The position numbers and the translations under genes are program-made. The notes beneath the pieces were generated by a model. That model did no database searches and was not told the origin of the DNA. It worked only from the letters and a program-made list of their open reading frames with translations. Positions 34,624 through 45,016 of a DNA stretch of 64,000 nucleotides are shown here, piece by piece (the stretch's first letter is position 1; every line of letters begins with the position of its first letter). Origin of the DNA: Acidobacteriota bacterium (GTDB lineage Bacteria; Acidobacteriota; Terriglobia; Acidiferrales; UBA7541); NCBI GenBank assembly GCA_003223215.1, contig QHYH01000092.1, forward strand, positions 39,799 to 103,798. The letters run 5' to 3'.

Positions 34624-37600
34624 CTACGCCTTCTCCACTTTCACAAGAAAGCCCTTGAATTCCGGGGTATAGGCATTCGGGTCGATCACCGCCGGCGAGA
34701 GATTGTTTGCCAGCGTTTTTGCTGTCTTGCCTTCATCCTCGGCGATGCCGCGGTAGCCCCAATGGATGGGAATGCCAATCTGATAGGTTTTCTTCCCATC
34801 GATGGTCATGGGTTTGATGCGCTTTGTGACCATGGCCTTGGCTTTGTAGGTGCCGCGGATACTGGAAACTATGACCGTGTCACCGCCGCGGATTCCCTTT
34901 TCCTGCGCCAGCTCCTCAGGCATTTCCACGAACGGCTCGGGAACGAGCTGCACGTTCATCGGGTTGTTCTTCGTCCAATAGTGGTAATGCTCGGTGAGGC
35001 GGTAAGTCGTGCAAATGATGTCGTAGCCGTCCTTAGGCGTGCCGTACTTGTCATCCGGGGTCTTGAAGCGCATGGCAATGGGGTTATGCGTCTGCGCCGG
35101 ATGTAAAGGATTCTCGATGGGAGTCTCCGTCGGTTCGTAATGCTCGGGGAACGGTCCATCGGCGACAGCCCCGAGCGGCACGAACAGCCGCCCCACCCCT
35201 TCCGCGTTCATGATAAACGGCCCCATGTGATCTTTCGGTTTGGAGTCGGCCTTGAAATCTGGAATATCATTGCCAACCCATTTCTCGGTCGCTTCGTTCC
35301 ACCACACCTGCCGGCGCGAGGCGTCCCAGGGCTTGCCCTCGAGGTTGCAGGAGGCTCGGTTGTACATCACGCGGCGATTGGCCGGCCAGGAGAACGCCCA
35401 GTTTTGGTGGATGCCCAGCCCGGACGGGTCGCTGTTATCACGGCGCGCGGTCATGTTGCCTGCTTCGGTGAACGCCCCGCAATAAATCCAGTTGCCGCAG
35501 GTTGTCGATCCGTCGTCTTTCAGCCAGGAAAAACCGGGAAGTTGCTGGCCGGCTTTGAGTTGCGCTTTCGTGGCTGGGTCCTCCGAGTCGGCAAACGTCT
35601 TCCCGTTGATTTCCTTCAGGACTTCCGCGAGCGAAGGATTGGAAGGATCGGTGTAGCCCCAGGTCAGCTTTAGGATGGGATCAGGAAATTTACCGCCCTC
35701 TTTTTTGTACAGGTCGCGCACTTTAAGGAAAATCTCGGCCACGATGGCTTGGTCGAGCCGGGAATTGCCAGGCATGGGCAGCGCCGCGTTCTTCCACTGC
35801 AGCCAGCGAGCCGAATTTGTGAAGGTGCCGTCCTTTTCCGCGAAACCCGCGCAGGGCAGGCGGTAGACGGTAGTCTGGATTTTTTTCATTTCGTCGGTGG
35901 AGATTCCGGGGGACCGCCAGAATTCGCTGGTTTCATCCGGATAAATCTCTCCGACGACCAGCCAATCGGCATTTTTCAGGGCATCGATGTTTTTCTTGGA
36001 ATCCGGGCCGATGGCCACGCCGTTCATCCCAAAAGCAAAAATGCCTTTGACGATGCCGTTGTACATGTTGTCCCAGAGGTAGGTCCAGGAATAGTTGCGG
36101 TCCACCTTGGGCAGATAGTGGAAGGCCCAGTCGTTCTGTTTGGTCGCGGCATCGCCGTACATGGCCTTGAGAAGGCTGACGGCAAATTTTGGTGTGTTCG
36201 ACCAGTAGTTGAACGACTCCCAGACACGGGGCTTGGAAGGTTTGGGGGTGATCCGCTCGATGTAGGTCTTGAAGTCCGTATCCGCGGGAACCGGAACTTT
36301 CAGGTAACCCGGCAAATTGTCGAAGATCCCCGCCATATCCGTGGCGCCCTGAATGTTGGAGTGGCCGCGGAGAGCGTTTACGCCGCCGCCCGCGCGCCCG
36401 ATGTTGCCAAGCAGCAATTGCAGCATGGCGGCGGTGCGGATGGTCTGTGTCCCCGAAGAATGTTGCGTCCAGCCCACGGCGTAAATGATCGTGCCAACCT
36501 TTTGCATGTCACCGTCTTTGCGAATGGAGGTGAACAGGTCCGCGACTTTCAAAAACTGCTCCTTCGGCACTCCGGTAATGCGCTCGACCATTTCAGGCGT
36601 GTAACGGGAATACTGCTTGCGCAGCAATTGAAAGACACACCGGGGATGCTCGAGGTTTAGGTCGTACGCGGCATTTTCTGGAAGATGCGGCGCGGCAGGT
36701 TTCCCGCTTGTAGCTTTCGTTTGCGGATCTGCTTTCGCGGCGCTCGCCTTTCCACTCAGGTCGCCGCCTTCTTCGTAGTTCCAAGTGGACTTGTCGTAGG
36801 TTTGTGTTGCCGGATCAAACCCGGAGTACAGTCCGTCCTCGGGCAGCTTGAACCCGTCCTTCACAACAAAAGCCGCGTTCGTGTAGTTCAGGAGGTAATC
36901 TTTCGCGATGCGATTGTTCTCGATGGCATAGTTGATGATTCCGCCGAGGAAAGCGATATCGCCGCCCGCGCGAAGCTGGCAGAACAAATCCGCGACCGAT
37001 GCGGTGCGGGTAAAGCGCGGGTCGACCACGATCATTTTCGCGTTGCGAGTGCGCTTGGCTTCGACGGCCCACTTGAAACCGCAGGGGTGGTTTTCGGCAG
37101 GATTCCCGCCCATGATCAGCATCATGTCGGTGTTTTTGATGTCCACCCACCCATTGGTCATGGCCCCGCGTCCGAAGGTTGGTCCCAAACTTGAGACCGT
37201 GGGGCCGTGTCAAACCCTGGCCTGGTTTTCTAAGTGCACTACTCCCAGCGACCGCATGGTTTTGACCACGAGGTAGTTAAACTCGTTGGTGTCGGTACAG
37301 CCGCCGGTCCAGGCGATGGATTCGAGCCGGTTGACCGTGTGACCCGCAGCATCCTTCTCGATAAACGTGTCATCGCGTGTCTTCTTGACTTTCTCGGCGA
37401 TTTCATTAAGCGCGTCGCCCCAGGAAATGTCTTCCCAATCCGTGCCTCCGGGGCGCCGCACTTGCGGCTTCAGCAAGCGCCTCTCATTCAAAATATCTTG
37501 TTCGAGCGAAGCTCCTTTGGGGCAGAGCGTGCCGCGATTGATGGGGTGGTCCGGGTCGCCTTCGACGTGCACCACCTGCGGGGTGACATTCTTCGCGCGG

Positions 37601-37791
37601 TCACCGATCGTATAGATGATGACCCCGCAGCTCACCGAGCAGTAGGGACAGGTCGAGCGCGTCTCGTTGGCGCGGGCGATTTTCAACGTGCGCAGCTGCG
37701 CGTACGCCGGTTTGAGATCGAAGCCAAACAGGGTGGCTGCGGTTCCGCCAAGGGTCGTAAGCTTGAGAAAGTCACGGCGGGTAGGGCTCAT
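34624..37791 (-). CDS. fdnG: Selenocysteine formate dehydrogenase-N catalytic (alpha) subunit
   Basis: This 1055-residue molybdopterin (or tungsten) enzyme oxidises formate to CO2. It starts with a Tat signal (SPTRRDFLKLTT) and a [4Fe-4S] motif (CPYCSVSCGVIIYTIG ... LCPKG). It then runs NQARV, an in-frame TGA at 37210-37212 (residue 194), and HGPTVSSLGPTFGRGAMTN. The NQARV-U-HGP context is the well-known active-site selenocysteine of FdnG/FdoG, so TGA is read as Sec, not stop. A hairpin with the right spacing follows the codon. The molybdopterin-binding C-terminal domain (near RLTEHYHYWT) is complete. The genome must encode SelA, SelB, SelC and SelD elsewhere. Confidence 0.96.
37181..37212 (-). 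promoter_or_regulatory. SECIS-like hairpin after the fdnG UGA codon
   Basis: On the minus strand, UGA (37212-37210) is followed by 11 bases and then GGTCTC-AAGTTT-GGGACC (37198-37181), a six-pair stem (one G-U) with a six-base loop. Distance and loop resemble the bacterial SECIS that recruits SelB. Confidence 0.8.
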
Positions 37792-38335
37792 CTGGGACCC
37801 CCCATCCGCAGGAGGTCAGGTAGGGAAATGGCCTGCGGAGATTCCTTCATATGACTTTGGAACGGCGGCTGTCAAGGATTCATTTTTGGGAATGGATAGT
37901 AGACCATTGCGGAGGCGAGACCCTGGCGTTCGCAGCGGTTGCGTTCCCGGGGTTTGCCGTCGTGGTCCGAGCGCAGGTATGGCCTGAGTCCTTGCAAGCG
38001 CCAGATGGCGTGCCGTTGCCGGTAGGGAAAGTGTTCGAGGAAACAGTAACTCGCCACCCGGACCACGTCTTTCCAAGCTCTATAGGAGCAGGATTAAGCA
38101 AGGGTCGGCCGCTTGCTAAGGCGGTCTCACCAAAATGAGCGCAATCGAATACAATAGCTCTAGTGCTCCGTAAGACCTTCAGAACCCACGGCGCTGGCAG
38201 TTCCAGTCATCCGGTCGAAGCCGGCCCGGCTGAAAGGGAACGTTTTCCGGGCGAGAATGAAATGTGCCCCCGGAGAGGCGCAATGCATCTGTAATTTTAG
38301 CGCCACCTCATTCGTAAACAATATGGAGCACCGCC
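37792..38335. other. Divergent intergenic region, fdn operon / efflux operon
   Basis: About 540 bases with no supported gene. Small open frames on both strands have no family features. A -10-like TACAAT at about 38151 has no good -35. A run of G just before fdnG serves as its ribosome-binding site. Confidence 0.5.
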
Positions 38336-39607
38336 ATGAGCAATTACGGAGAGTCCCTGGTGATGCCTGCCGATTCGTCAAAACCTGACCTGGGCTCGCT
38401 ACGCATCCACGAAGGTCAGCGCGCCAAGTCGGGCATGGGCAGGCGTGTGCTTTACGCCTCCATACCGGTGGTTATTTTTGGCGCCATTGTTGCCGCTGCT
38501 TTCGCGTTGCGGGAGCAGAAGCCGGTCGTGGAGGTCGCGACGGCGGCCAAGCCGGATGCCGAGCGCCCGCTGACGGCACTGAATGCGAGCGGGTACGTCA
38601 CGCCACGCCGCCGCGCCACGATCGCTGCAAAAATTACCGGACGCGTCACCAGCGTTTTCTTTGACGAAGGCACACCCGTTAAACAAGGCCAGCTTCTTGC
38701 CACCCTCGACGATTCCGATTATAAGCGCGCGCTCGAGGCGGCGAAGGCGGACCGCGATTCCACCCAGGCCGCTATCGCCGACTTGGAAGTGCAACTCCGC
38801 AACGCTGAAATCGCATTGCGACGCGCGCAACAGTTGCGCGACTCAGGGGTTCAGACGCAGGAGGCGCTTGATAATGCGCGTACGACGGCAGATAGCTTGC
38901 GCGCCAAAATCGCGCTCGCCAAAGTGCAGGTGGCAGCTGGCGAAACGCGCATCGGAGTGGCGCAGCAAGCCGTGGACAACTGCACCATCCGCGCGCCCTT
39001 TCCGGGCATTGTGGTCTCCAAAGACGCTCAGGTCGGCGAGATGGTTTCTCCCAATTCGGCTGGCGGCGGCTTCACGCGCACGGGAATCGCCACCATCGTG
39101 GACATGAATTCCAACGAAATCGAAGTGGACGTCAGCGAATCCTATATTGCCCGTGTCCAGCCGGGTCAGCCGGTCATGGCGACGCTTGACGCGTATCCGG
39201 ACTGGCAGATCCCTTCGAAGGTGCGCACAGTGATTCCCACGGCGGACCGCCAGAAAGCCACGGTCAAGGTTCGCATCTCGTTTTTGAAGCTGGACTCGCG
39301 GATCCTCCCCGACATGGGCGTCAAAGTGGCTTTTCTTGAAGAAAACAAGCCGGCTGCCAAAGGCAAGGAGAAAGACAAAGGTCCGCAGGCGGTCGCCTTA
39401 ATTCCCAAGAGCGCCGTGCGATCCGACTCCAGCGCTTCTTTCGTGTATTTGCTGCGTGACGGCAAGGTCGAGCGCCGCGCCGTCAGCCTGGGGATAGACC
39501 GCGGCACCGAGGTCGCCGTGCTCGCGGGCGTCACTCCCGGCGATTCTGTGGTCGTCAAGGGTCCTGAGAATTTGCGGGATGGTGAGAAGGTCGAAATCCG
39601 CCAATAG
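38336..39607 (+). CDS. MacA/HlyD-like membrane-fusion protein of an ABC exporter
   Basis: This 423-residue adaptor has a cytoplasmic tail, one membrane helix at about 38-58 (VVIFGAIVAAAFAL), a lipoyl-like domain (RVTSVFFDEGTPVKQGQLLATLD ... IRAPFPGIVVSKDAQVGEMV), an alpha-hairpin and a beta-barrel domain. It links an inner-membrane transporter to the outer membrane. Nine bases separate it from the ATPase gene. Confidence 0.9.
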   Translation: MSNYGESLVMPADSSKPDLGSLRIHEGQRAKSGMGRRVLYASIPVVIFGAIVAAAFALREQKPVVEVATAAKPDAERPLTALNASGYVTPRRRATIAAKITGRVTSVFFDEGTPVKQGQLLATLDDSDYKRALEAAKADRDSTQAAIADLEVQLRNAEIALRRAQQLRDSGVQTQEALDNARTTADSLRAKIALAKVQVAAGETRIGVAQQAVDNCTIRAPFPGIVVSKDAQVGEMVSPNSAGGGFTRTGIATIVDMNSNEIEVDVSESYIARVQPGQPVMATLDAYPDWQIPSKVRTVIPTADRQKATVKVRISFLKLDSRILPDMGVKVAFLEENKPAAKGKEKDKGPQAVALIPKSAVRSDSSASFVYLLRDGKVERRAVSLGIDRGTEVAVLAGVTPGDSVVVKGPENLRDGEKVEIRQ

Positions 39608-39616
39608 GAGAGAAGC

Positions 39617-40363
39617 ATGATCCGAGTTGATGGAAGCAGCGATTCGCAGAGCCTCATCCGCGTCCGCGGCCTGAACAAGACCTATAGCCGCGGCGGCGAG
39701 AAAATCCAGGTGCTTCAGGGGCTTAACCTGGATGTCGACAAGGGCGACTTCGTCGCCTTCATGGGTCCCAGCGGCTCCGGCAAGACCACCCTGCTCAACC
39801 TTCTCGGGGGCCTGGATGTGCCTTCCGCCGGCAGCATCACCGTGGCCGGCGACGAAATCACGCACATGTCGGGCAGCAAGCTTACGCAATGGCGGGCCCG
39901 CCACGTCGGCTTCATCTTTCAGATGTACAACTTGATTCCTGTTCTCACCGCGTATCAGAATGTCGAGCTGCCCCTCCTATTGACCAAGTTATCTGGTTCC
40001 GACCGCCGCAAGCACGTCGAAACCGCGCTCGCGGTTGTTGGTCTTGCCGATCGCATGCAGCATTACCCGCGGCAACTTTCCGGCGGCCAAGAACAGCGCG
40101 TGACCATCGCTCGCGCCATTGTTTCCGATCCCACTTTCCTCCTCTGTGACGAGCCTACCGGCGACTTGGACCGCAAGAGCGCTGACGAAATCATGGCTCT
40201 CATCGAGGAACTTGTGAACAGGTACGGCAAAACCGTCCTGATGGTCACGCACGACCCCGTCGTCGCCGCTCGCGCCCACACCACGCTCCATCTTGAGAAA
40301 GGCTTGCTGGTCGAGGGCAAAGGTTCTTCTCCGCAAAGCGTTCTCGCAGGAGGTGCGGCATGA
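39617..40363 (+). CDS. ABC transporter ATP-binding protein (MacB/LolD type)
   Basis: This 248-residue ATPase has Walker A GPSGSGKTTLLN, signature LSGGQEQR and Walker B FLLCDEPTGDLD, typical of the MacB/LolD subfamily. Its stop overlaps the start of the first permease by four bases. It should energise the two FtsX-type permeases downstream. Confidence 0.96.
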   Translation: MIRVDGSSDSQSLIRVRGLNKTYSRGGEKIQVLQGLNLDVDKGDFVAFMGPSGSGKTTLLNLLGGLDVPSAGSITVAGDEITHMSGSKLTQWRARHVGFIFQMYNLIPVLTAYQNVELPLLLTKLSGSDRRKHVETALAVVGLADRMQHYPRQLSGGQEQRVTIARAIVSDPTFLLCDEPTGDLDRKSADEIMALIEELVNRYGKTVLMVTHDPVVAARAHTTLHLEKGLLVEGKGSSPQSVLAGGAA

Positions 40364-41508
40364 AATTCCGCAAGCTCATTTTTGCGAACCTCTTCCGCAA
40401 GAAGGTTCGTTTGATTCTCACCGTCGGCTCGTTCGCGATTGCGTTGGTTCTGTTTACGTTTTTGGCGGTCGTGAAAAGTGCCTTCAACCGCGGCGTCGAG
40501 CTTGCCGGCGCCGACCGGCTGATCGTAGTTGATCGAGTTGGCCTCATGAACCTCATGCCTATTTCGTACGCCGACAAGATCGCCGCAATTCCCGGTGTGA
40601 AGGCAGTTACGCATGATCACTGGTTCGGCGGCGTCTATCAAGACGAAAAGAATTTTTTCCCCCAATTCGTGATCGACGTCGAAAACCACCGCAAGGTTTA
40701 TCCGGAATTTGTCGTGCCCGATGATCAGTGGAATAACTATGTCAAAGATCGTCAGGGTGCGATCGCGGGCGCCAAGCTCGCGGAACGCTTCCATTGGAAA
40801 GTCGGCGACCGCATCCCCATCAAAACCACCCTTTACGGCGGCGCAATCTGGGAGTTCAACCTCGATGGCATCTATCACACCGAGAAGCCTGACGGAGACC
40901 AGGGTCAGTTCTGGCTCCAGTGGAAATACTTTGACGAGAACGTTCCCAGCGTTATCAAGAGCACCGCGGGATGGTACATCCTCAGGCTCGATAACCCGGA
41001 CGATGCCGTCCGCGTGGCCAAGGCCATTGACGAAAAATTTGCCAATTCCCCTCATGAAACCAAGACGGAAACTGAATCCGCATTCGCCGCCTATTTTGCC
41101 AAGCAATTCGGAAACATCGAATTTCTAATCCTCAGCATCGGCGGCGTGGTGTTTTTCACTTTGCTGCTGGTCACTGGCAACACGATGGCGATCTCCGTCC
41201 GCGAACGCACCAGCGAATTGGGGGTCTTGAAGGCCATCGGCTTCACCGATCGGTCCGTTCTCTTCCTGGTTCTCGCGGAATCGTTGGCCATCGCTTTCTT
41301 TGGCGGTGTGTTGGGCCTCGCCCTAGCCATTCTGGCCATTCCCGGTATCAGCGCAGCGGTCACCGGGTTGCTGCCGCCGCTGCTGTTGTCAAAGCCCATG
41401 TTGTTGTTGGGCCTCGGCTTCGCGATTTTTGTCGGCGCCGCCAGCGGCCTGCTTCCCGGAATTGGCGCTATGCGCATGCGTGTCGTCAACGCGCTTCGGA
41501 GGGCCTGA
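40360..41508 (+). CDS. FtsX/MacB-like ABC permease 1
   Basis: This 382-residue permease has an N-terminal helix (about 20-42), a large periplasmic domain, and three C-terminal helices with the FtsX motif ISVRERTSELGVLKAIGF. Acts with the ATPase and the adaptor; the substrate is unknown. The second permease begins two bases after its stop. Confidence 0.93.
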   Translation: MKFRKLIFANLFRKKVRLILTVGSFAIALVLFTFLAVVKSAFNRGVELAGADRLIVVDRVGLMNLMPISYADKIAAIPGVKAVTHDHWFGGVYQDEKNFFPQFVIDVENHRKVYPEFVVPDDQWNNYVKDRQGAIAGAKLAERFHWKVGDRIPIKTTLYGGAIWEFNLDGIYHTEKPDGDQGQFWLQWKYFDENVPSVIKSTAGWYILRLDNPDDAVRVAKAIDEKFANSPHETKTETESAFAAYFAKQFGNIEFLILSIGGVVFFTLLLVTGNTMAISVRERTSELGVLKAIGFTDRSVLFLVLAESLAIAFFGGVLGLALAILAIPGISAAVTGLLPPLLLSKPMLLLGLGFAIFVGAASGLLPGIGAMRMRVVNALRRA

Positions 41509-41509
41509 G

Positions 41510-42679
41510 ATGGCGATACCCCTTACCTATAATTTCCGCAGCGTAAAGGCCCGCTGGACCTCGGCGATCGTGGCAGTTGCGGGCATTGCCGGGACCGTGG
41601 GTGTCTTCGTGGCTATGCTTTCCCTGGCAAAAGGTTTCCGAGCCACGCTCGTTTCGTCTGGCTCGCCGGACAACGCGCTGATCGTCCGCGGTGGCGCGAC
41701 TTCGGAAATGACCAGCGGCGTCGGCCTTGATTCCGTGAAGATCATTCAGGATGCTCCCGGCATTGCCCGCGGGCCCAATGGCCCCCTGGTAACTGCGGAA
41801 GCCGTGCTCATGGCGCCCATCCCGTTGCGCTCTACGGGTACGGACGCAAATGTGGAGGTCCGCGGGGTTTCGCCCAATGTGCTGGAGATCCGCAAGGGTG
41901 TCAGAATTGTCCAGGGGCGCATGTTCACGCCTGGTCTTGCCGAAATCGTCGTGGGCAAGAATGCGAATACCACCTACTCCGGCCTGACCCTCGGCAACAC
42001 CATTGGCCTTGGCACCATGCAGTGGAAGGTTGTAGGCGTCTTTGACGCCGGCGGCAGCGCTTTCGATTCCGAAGTCTGGGGCGATCCGCATCTGCTCACC
42101 GCCGCCTACAACCGCCCCGATACGTTCTTCCAATCCGTCACCGCTCGTCTCTCCTCTCCCGAAGCTCTGACTCCATTGAAGGACGCCCTCACCACCGACC
42201 CTCGCCTGAACGTGGACGTCACCCGTGAGATCGACTACTACGCCAAACAATCGACGCGCATGACTACGCTCATCACTACTCTTGGTGGTTTTGTCGCTTT
42301 TGTCATGGCCATCGGAGCGGTCTTTGGCGCTCTCAATACCATGTATTCGGCAGTCGCCGACCGCGGCCGGGAGATCGCCACCATGCGCGCCCTCGGTTTT
42401 GGCGGGCCCTCCGTTGTTTTCTCGTTCCTCATTGAGGCGCTCTTGATTTCATTCGTGGGTGGTCTTTTGGGGTGCCTTGCCGTTCTCCGCTTGAATGGCG
42501 TGACCACTAGCACGATCAATTTTCAGACCTTTTCCAATCTCGCTTTCGCCTTCATGATCACTCCCAGCTTGCTTGTGGAGGGTGTCGTTTTTGCAATGGT
42601 GATGGGAGTTCTCGGCGGCTTTTTCCCCGCGGTGCGTGCCGCGCGGCTTCCCGTGGCCACGGCTCTCCGCGAATTGTAA
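41510..42679 (+). CDS. FtsX/MacB-like ABC permease 2
   Basis: This 389-residue permease has the same topology as its neighbour (YSAVADRGREIATMRALGF in the FtsX motif). The ATG at 41510 overlaps no other frame and begins the natural N terminus (MAIPLTYNFRSVKARWTS). Two different permeases suggest a LolCE/DevC-like heterodimer. Confidence 0.93.
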   Translation: MAIPLTYNFRSVKARWTSAIVAVAGIAGTVGVFVAMLSLAKGFRATLVSSGSPDNALIVRGGATSEMTSGVGLDSVKIIQDAPGIARGPNGPLVTAEAVLMAPIPLRSTGTDANVEVRGVSPNVLEIRKGVRIVQGRMFTPGLAEIVVGKNANTTYSGLTLGNTIGLGTMQWKVVGVFDAGGSAFDSEVWGDPHLLTAAYNRPDTFFQSVTARLSSPEALTPLKDALTTDPRLNVDVTREIDYYAKQSTRMTTLITTLGGFVAFVMAIGAVFGALNTMYSAVADRGREIATMRALGFGGPSVVFSFLIEALLISFVGGLLGCLAVLRLNGVTTSTINFQTFSNLAFAFMITPSLLVEGVVFAMVMGVLGGFFPAVRAARLPVATALREL

Positions 42680-42744
42680 GGCGCGATTCGATTTCAGGCT
42701 TCCTTGCTTGGTCGAATGGGGAGGCAGATTCCTTCGCACAAGAA

Positions 42745-42779
42745 AACAGAAGAGGGCTGCTTGAAGGTCCTCTCCTGTT
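42745..42779. terminator. Bidirectional terminator between convergent genes
   Basis: AACAG-A-AGAGG (42745-42755) pairs with CCTCT-C-CTGTT (42769-42779), ten pairs and one mismatch. On the minus strand it is followed by TTTTCTTGTG, a fair T-run. Confidence 0.6.
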
Positions 42780-42810
42780 CATTCTTTGACCTGTGACGTA
42801 GAACTCCCGT

Positions 42811-43230
42811 CTAATCCGCTAGCTTCAATTTTTCAAGATAGGCGTTGTACGCGGCTTTGACCTTGGCGGGGTCAGGCGGTTTGGCTTTTGCTTCCCATAG
42901 CGGTGTCAGAAACTCGTCCATGGCCTTGTCAATTTCCTCGAAAAGTTTGTGGTTGGTCTTGGAAAGTGCGGTATCCCCTCCGTAGTCTTCGGCTTTATCC
43001 CATAGTCGCTCGAGCACGCGGCCCATGGCTGCGGCCCCGGCGACGTCGCCCTTCTGGAAATCTCCATAAACGTGCTGGGCCAGGGCGCGATAAGGCCCCA
43101 TTTTGCTGTTATCCACGCCGTTGACTTGCGCCATCTTCTTTTCCTGTGCGATGGCGGCGGTACTGCCAAACTGGAATGCTAGTGCCGCAAACGGCAGGGA
43201 TTGCAGCAGTCTTAGGAAAGGGTGTCTCAT
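42811..43230 (-). CDS. Exported small helical protein, unknown
   Basis: This 139-residue protein starts at 43230 (GGGGAGAA before the ATG) with a signal peptide (LLQSLPFAALAFQFGSTAAIAQ). The mature part is helical and lacks Cys or His motifs. Family unknown. Confidence 0.7.
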   Translation of the reverse strand: MRHPFLRLLQSLPFAALAFQFGSTAAIAQEKKMAQVNGVDNSKMGPYRALAQHVYGDFQKGDVAGAAAMGRVLERLWDKAEDYGGDTALSKTNHKLFEEIDKAMDEFLTPLWEAKAKPPDPAKVKAAYNAYLEKLKLAD

Positions 43231-43559
43231 CGTTTCTCCCCTGTTGATGAGCGGACGGGTCTCTCGAGAACGAAAATCGACCTTCCTCTTGGCTTGTTTT
43301 AGCATAGCTGGGCTTGCCGTGAGCTACGAACCAGAGAGCGCTTGTTAACAAACAGGCACTCGCTCGTCTCATCTTCTGGAAGAAAAACCCTTCCTTAGTG
43401 GATTGCTTGCAAGTCTTTGTTCTTGCCGGGCGATCTGACCGGAGTGCATCCCGGGATGGAACAACTTTCTCCGAAACCCTATTGGCAGGTACATCACCAA
43501 CCCTTGACCTCCCCCAGCCCTCCTTTTAGCCTGAAATGGGGGCTCGTCTTGAGACATTC
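43231..43559. other. Divergent intergenic region with TTGTTAACAA palindrome
   Basis: About 330 bases without a supported gene. A perfect ten-base palindrome TTGTTAACAA at 43342-43351 might be an operator for either neighbour. Confidence 0.45.
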
Positions 43560-43898
43560 ATGAGCGCCATAGGACACCAGGCCATGGAAATGCGGCAGTG
43601 TGCCTTCTGCGGGAAACGGATCGCCGAGCATTTGAACCAGTGTCCGTTTTGTCGTGAGATGGTGCCTCAGGTGCGCTTGTCCCGTTCTTCGAGTGTCGCC
43701 GGGCGCCAGCACATTCGCCGCGGACTGCTGTACATGTTGCTGGCAGGCGTGATTTATTACTTTGCCGCAGGGTACGCCAAGCCCCTGGAGATTCCCATCA
43801 CCATTCAGCCCGCTGTCAACAATTACCTGGCGCCTCTGCTATTCCTCGGCGGTCTGGGTCTCACCCTCTTCGGCCTCCTTCGTAAGGCCAAGTCCTGA
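43560..43898 (+). CDS. Zinc-ribbon membrane protein, unknown
   Basis: A protein of up to 112 residues with a Cys4 ribbon (CAFCGKRI ... CPFCREMV) and two membrane helices. The start may be 43560 or 43584 (MEMRQCAFCGKRI); neither has a strong ribosome site. Cytoplasmic ribbon domains attached to membrane helices are common in small bacterial regulatory or scaffold proteins; function is unknown. Confidence 0.65.
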   Translation: MSAIGHQAMEMRQCAFCGKRIAEHLNQCPFCREMVPQVRLSRSSSVAGRQHIRRGLLYMLLAGVIYYFAAGYAKPLEIPITIQPAVNNYLAPLLFLGGLGLTLFGLLRKAKS

Positions 43899-44274
43899 TT
43901 GCAGCTTTACCGTTGCGAGGTCTGATTTCCGTGTTTCCGGCTTCGGCTTGGCCGCTCCGGGGCGCGTCCCTAGGTAGTGCGCCACCCCAGATGTGCTGGT
44001 CCGATTCCACGCTTGCAAAAGCCGGCATGCCGCTGGAGTCGGATCCCATTCTTGATGATCAGGAACCCTTCCCGGTCTGGACAGCTGTGAGGAATAGGCG
44101 CCGGGGAGCTCCCTTTGCCGCGCGGCGCTTCACCTGTACTGACGGACAACGTGACCGATTCGCGCAGTACTCCCAAGCGAAGCCAAGGCGCCCCCGCGTC
44201 TTGTGGCCTACTGGAGGCGAGGCCGGATGCGGCTCCTCTTTCTCCGCATTCAAAAATTACTCGACGAGGTCAAC
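43899..44274. other. Intergenic region, no supported gene
   Basis: About 375 bases with short open frames in all directions but no family features. Nothing regulatory is obvious apart from the GAGG preceding the next ATG. Confidence 0.5.
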
Positions 44275-44811
44275 ATGAAAGGAAATCTTCTCAAAGTCTC
44301 GATCCTGGCATTGGGCTTGTCGGCTTTCCTGACGGTGGGCGCGCGGCACGCCGCGGCACAGGGGCCTGCCGGAGCTGGCGCGTCCGAAGCGGCGAAGCCA
44401 ACTTCGCACACTCCCCATTCGCTCAACCCCATCAAATGGGTCAAAAAAGACAAGAAGTCCGAGGATTCCAAGGCCAGCCGCGCTGACCTCGAAATGAAAC
44501 TCACGCCCAAGCTGCAGGCGCAGGGGCTTCTGCCTGCCGGCTCCAATCTGACGGGAACGTGCTCTGCGTTCACCGCCCTCGATGAGTGCCTCGCCGCCCT
44601 GCACGCAAGCCACAATATGGGATTGAATTTTGCCTGCCTGAGCGCCGCCATGACCGGCGTGCATTCCAACGCCGACGTTTCTGAATGCAAAGCGGCCGAT
44701 GGCGAGAAAGCGCTGCCTTTGATGAAAGCCATTCACGCTTTGAATCCCGGCGCCGATGCCAAAGGCGCCACCAAGAACGCCGAGCAGCAGGCCAAAGACG
44801 ATCTAAGCTGA
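44275..44811 (+). CDS. Exported protein, unknown function
   Basis: This 178-residue protein starts MKGNLLKVSILALGLSAF with a signal peptide ending near AAAQ. The mature part is Lys-rich then helical and contains four Cys residues (TCSAF, DECLAAL, FACLSAA, SECKAADG), which could form disulfides outside the cytoplasm. Not recognised. Confidence 0.7.
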   Translation: MKGNLLKVSILALGLSAFLTVGARHAAAQGPAGAGASEAAKPTSHTPHSLNPIKWVKKDKKSEDSKASRADLEMKLTPKLQAQGLLPAGSNLTGTCSAFTALDECLAALHASHNMGLNFACLSAAMTGVHSNADVSECKAADGEKALPLMKAIHALNPGADAKGATKNAEQQAKDDLS

Positions 44812-44952
44812 GTTGGCTCCTAGCTTAGCCACTAGCATCGGCTCCGCAATCGCTTCTCGAACCGGCAATCGTTCTTAGCTTCTCCAGAGGGCGGGGGCAC
44901 GAGTGTGCTTCTCGCCCTTTGCTTCGAGCCCAACCTTCCCTAACCTTCCCTA

Positions 44953-44982
44953 TTGACACACCTCCACTTCTAGGGCTACCTT
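44953..44982 (+). promoter_or_regulatory. Possible padR-ADOP promoter
   Basis: TTGACA (44953-44958) with a weak -10 at 44976-44982 (CTACCTT). A tandem ACCTTCCCT repeat lies just upstream. Position, about 35 bases before the padR start, is suitable. Confidence 0.4.
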
Positions 44983-45016
44983 TGGGACGACACCAAGTTG
45001 TCTAGGGGTGCGCCGC

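Noticed and set aside
37210..37212. TGA in fdnG as a nonsense mutation
   Set aside because: Exact selenocysteine context and a SECIS-like hairpin follow.
37851..38138. 95-codon frame between the fdn and efflux operons
   Set aside because: No ribosome site, no family pattern; overlapping frames on the other strand are equally long.
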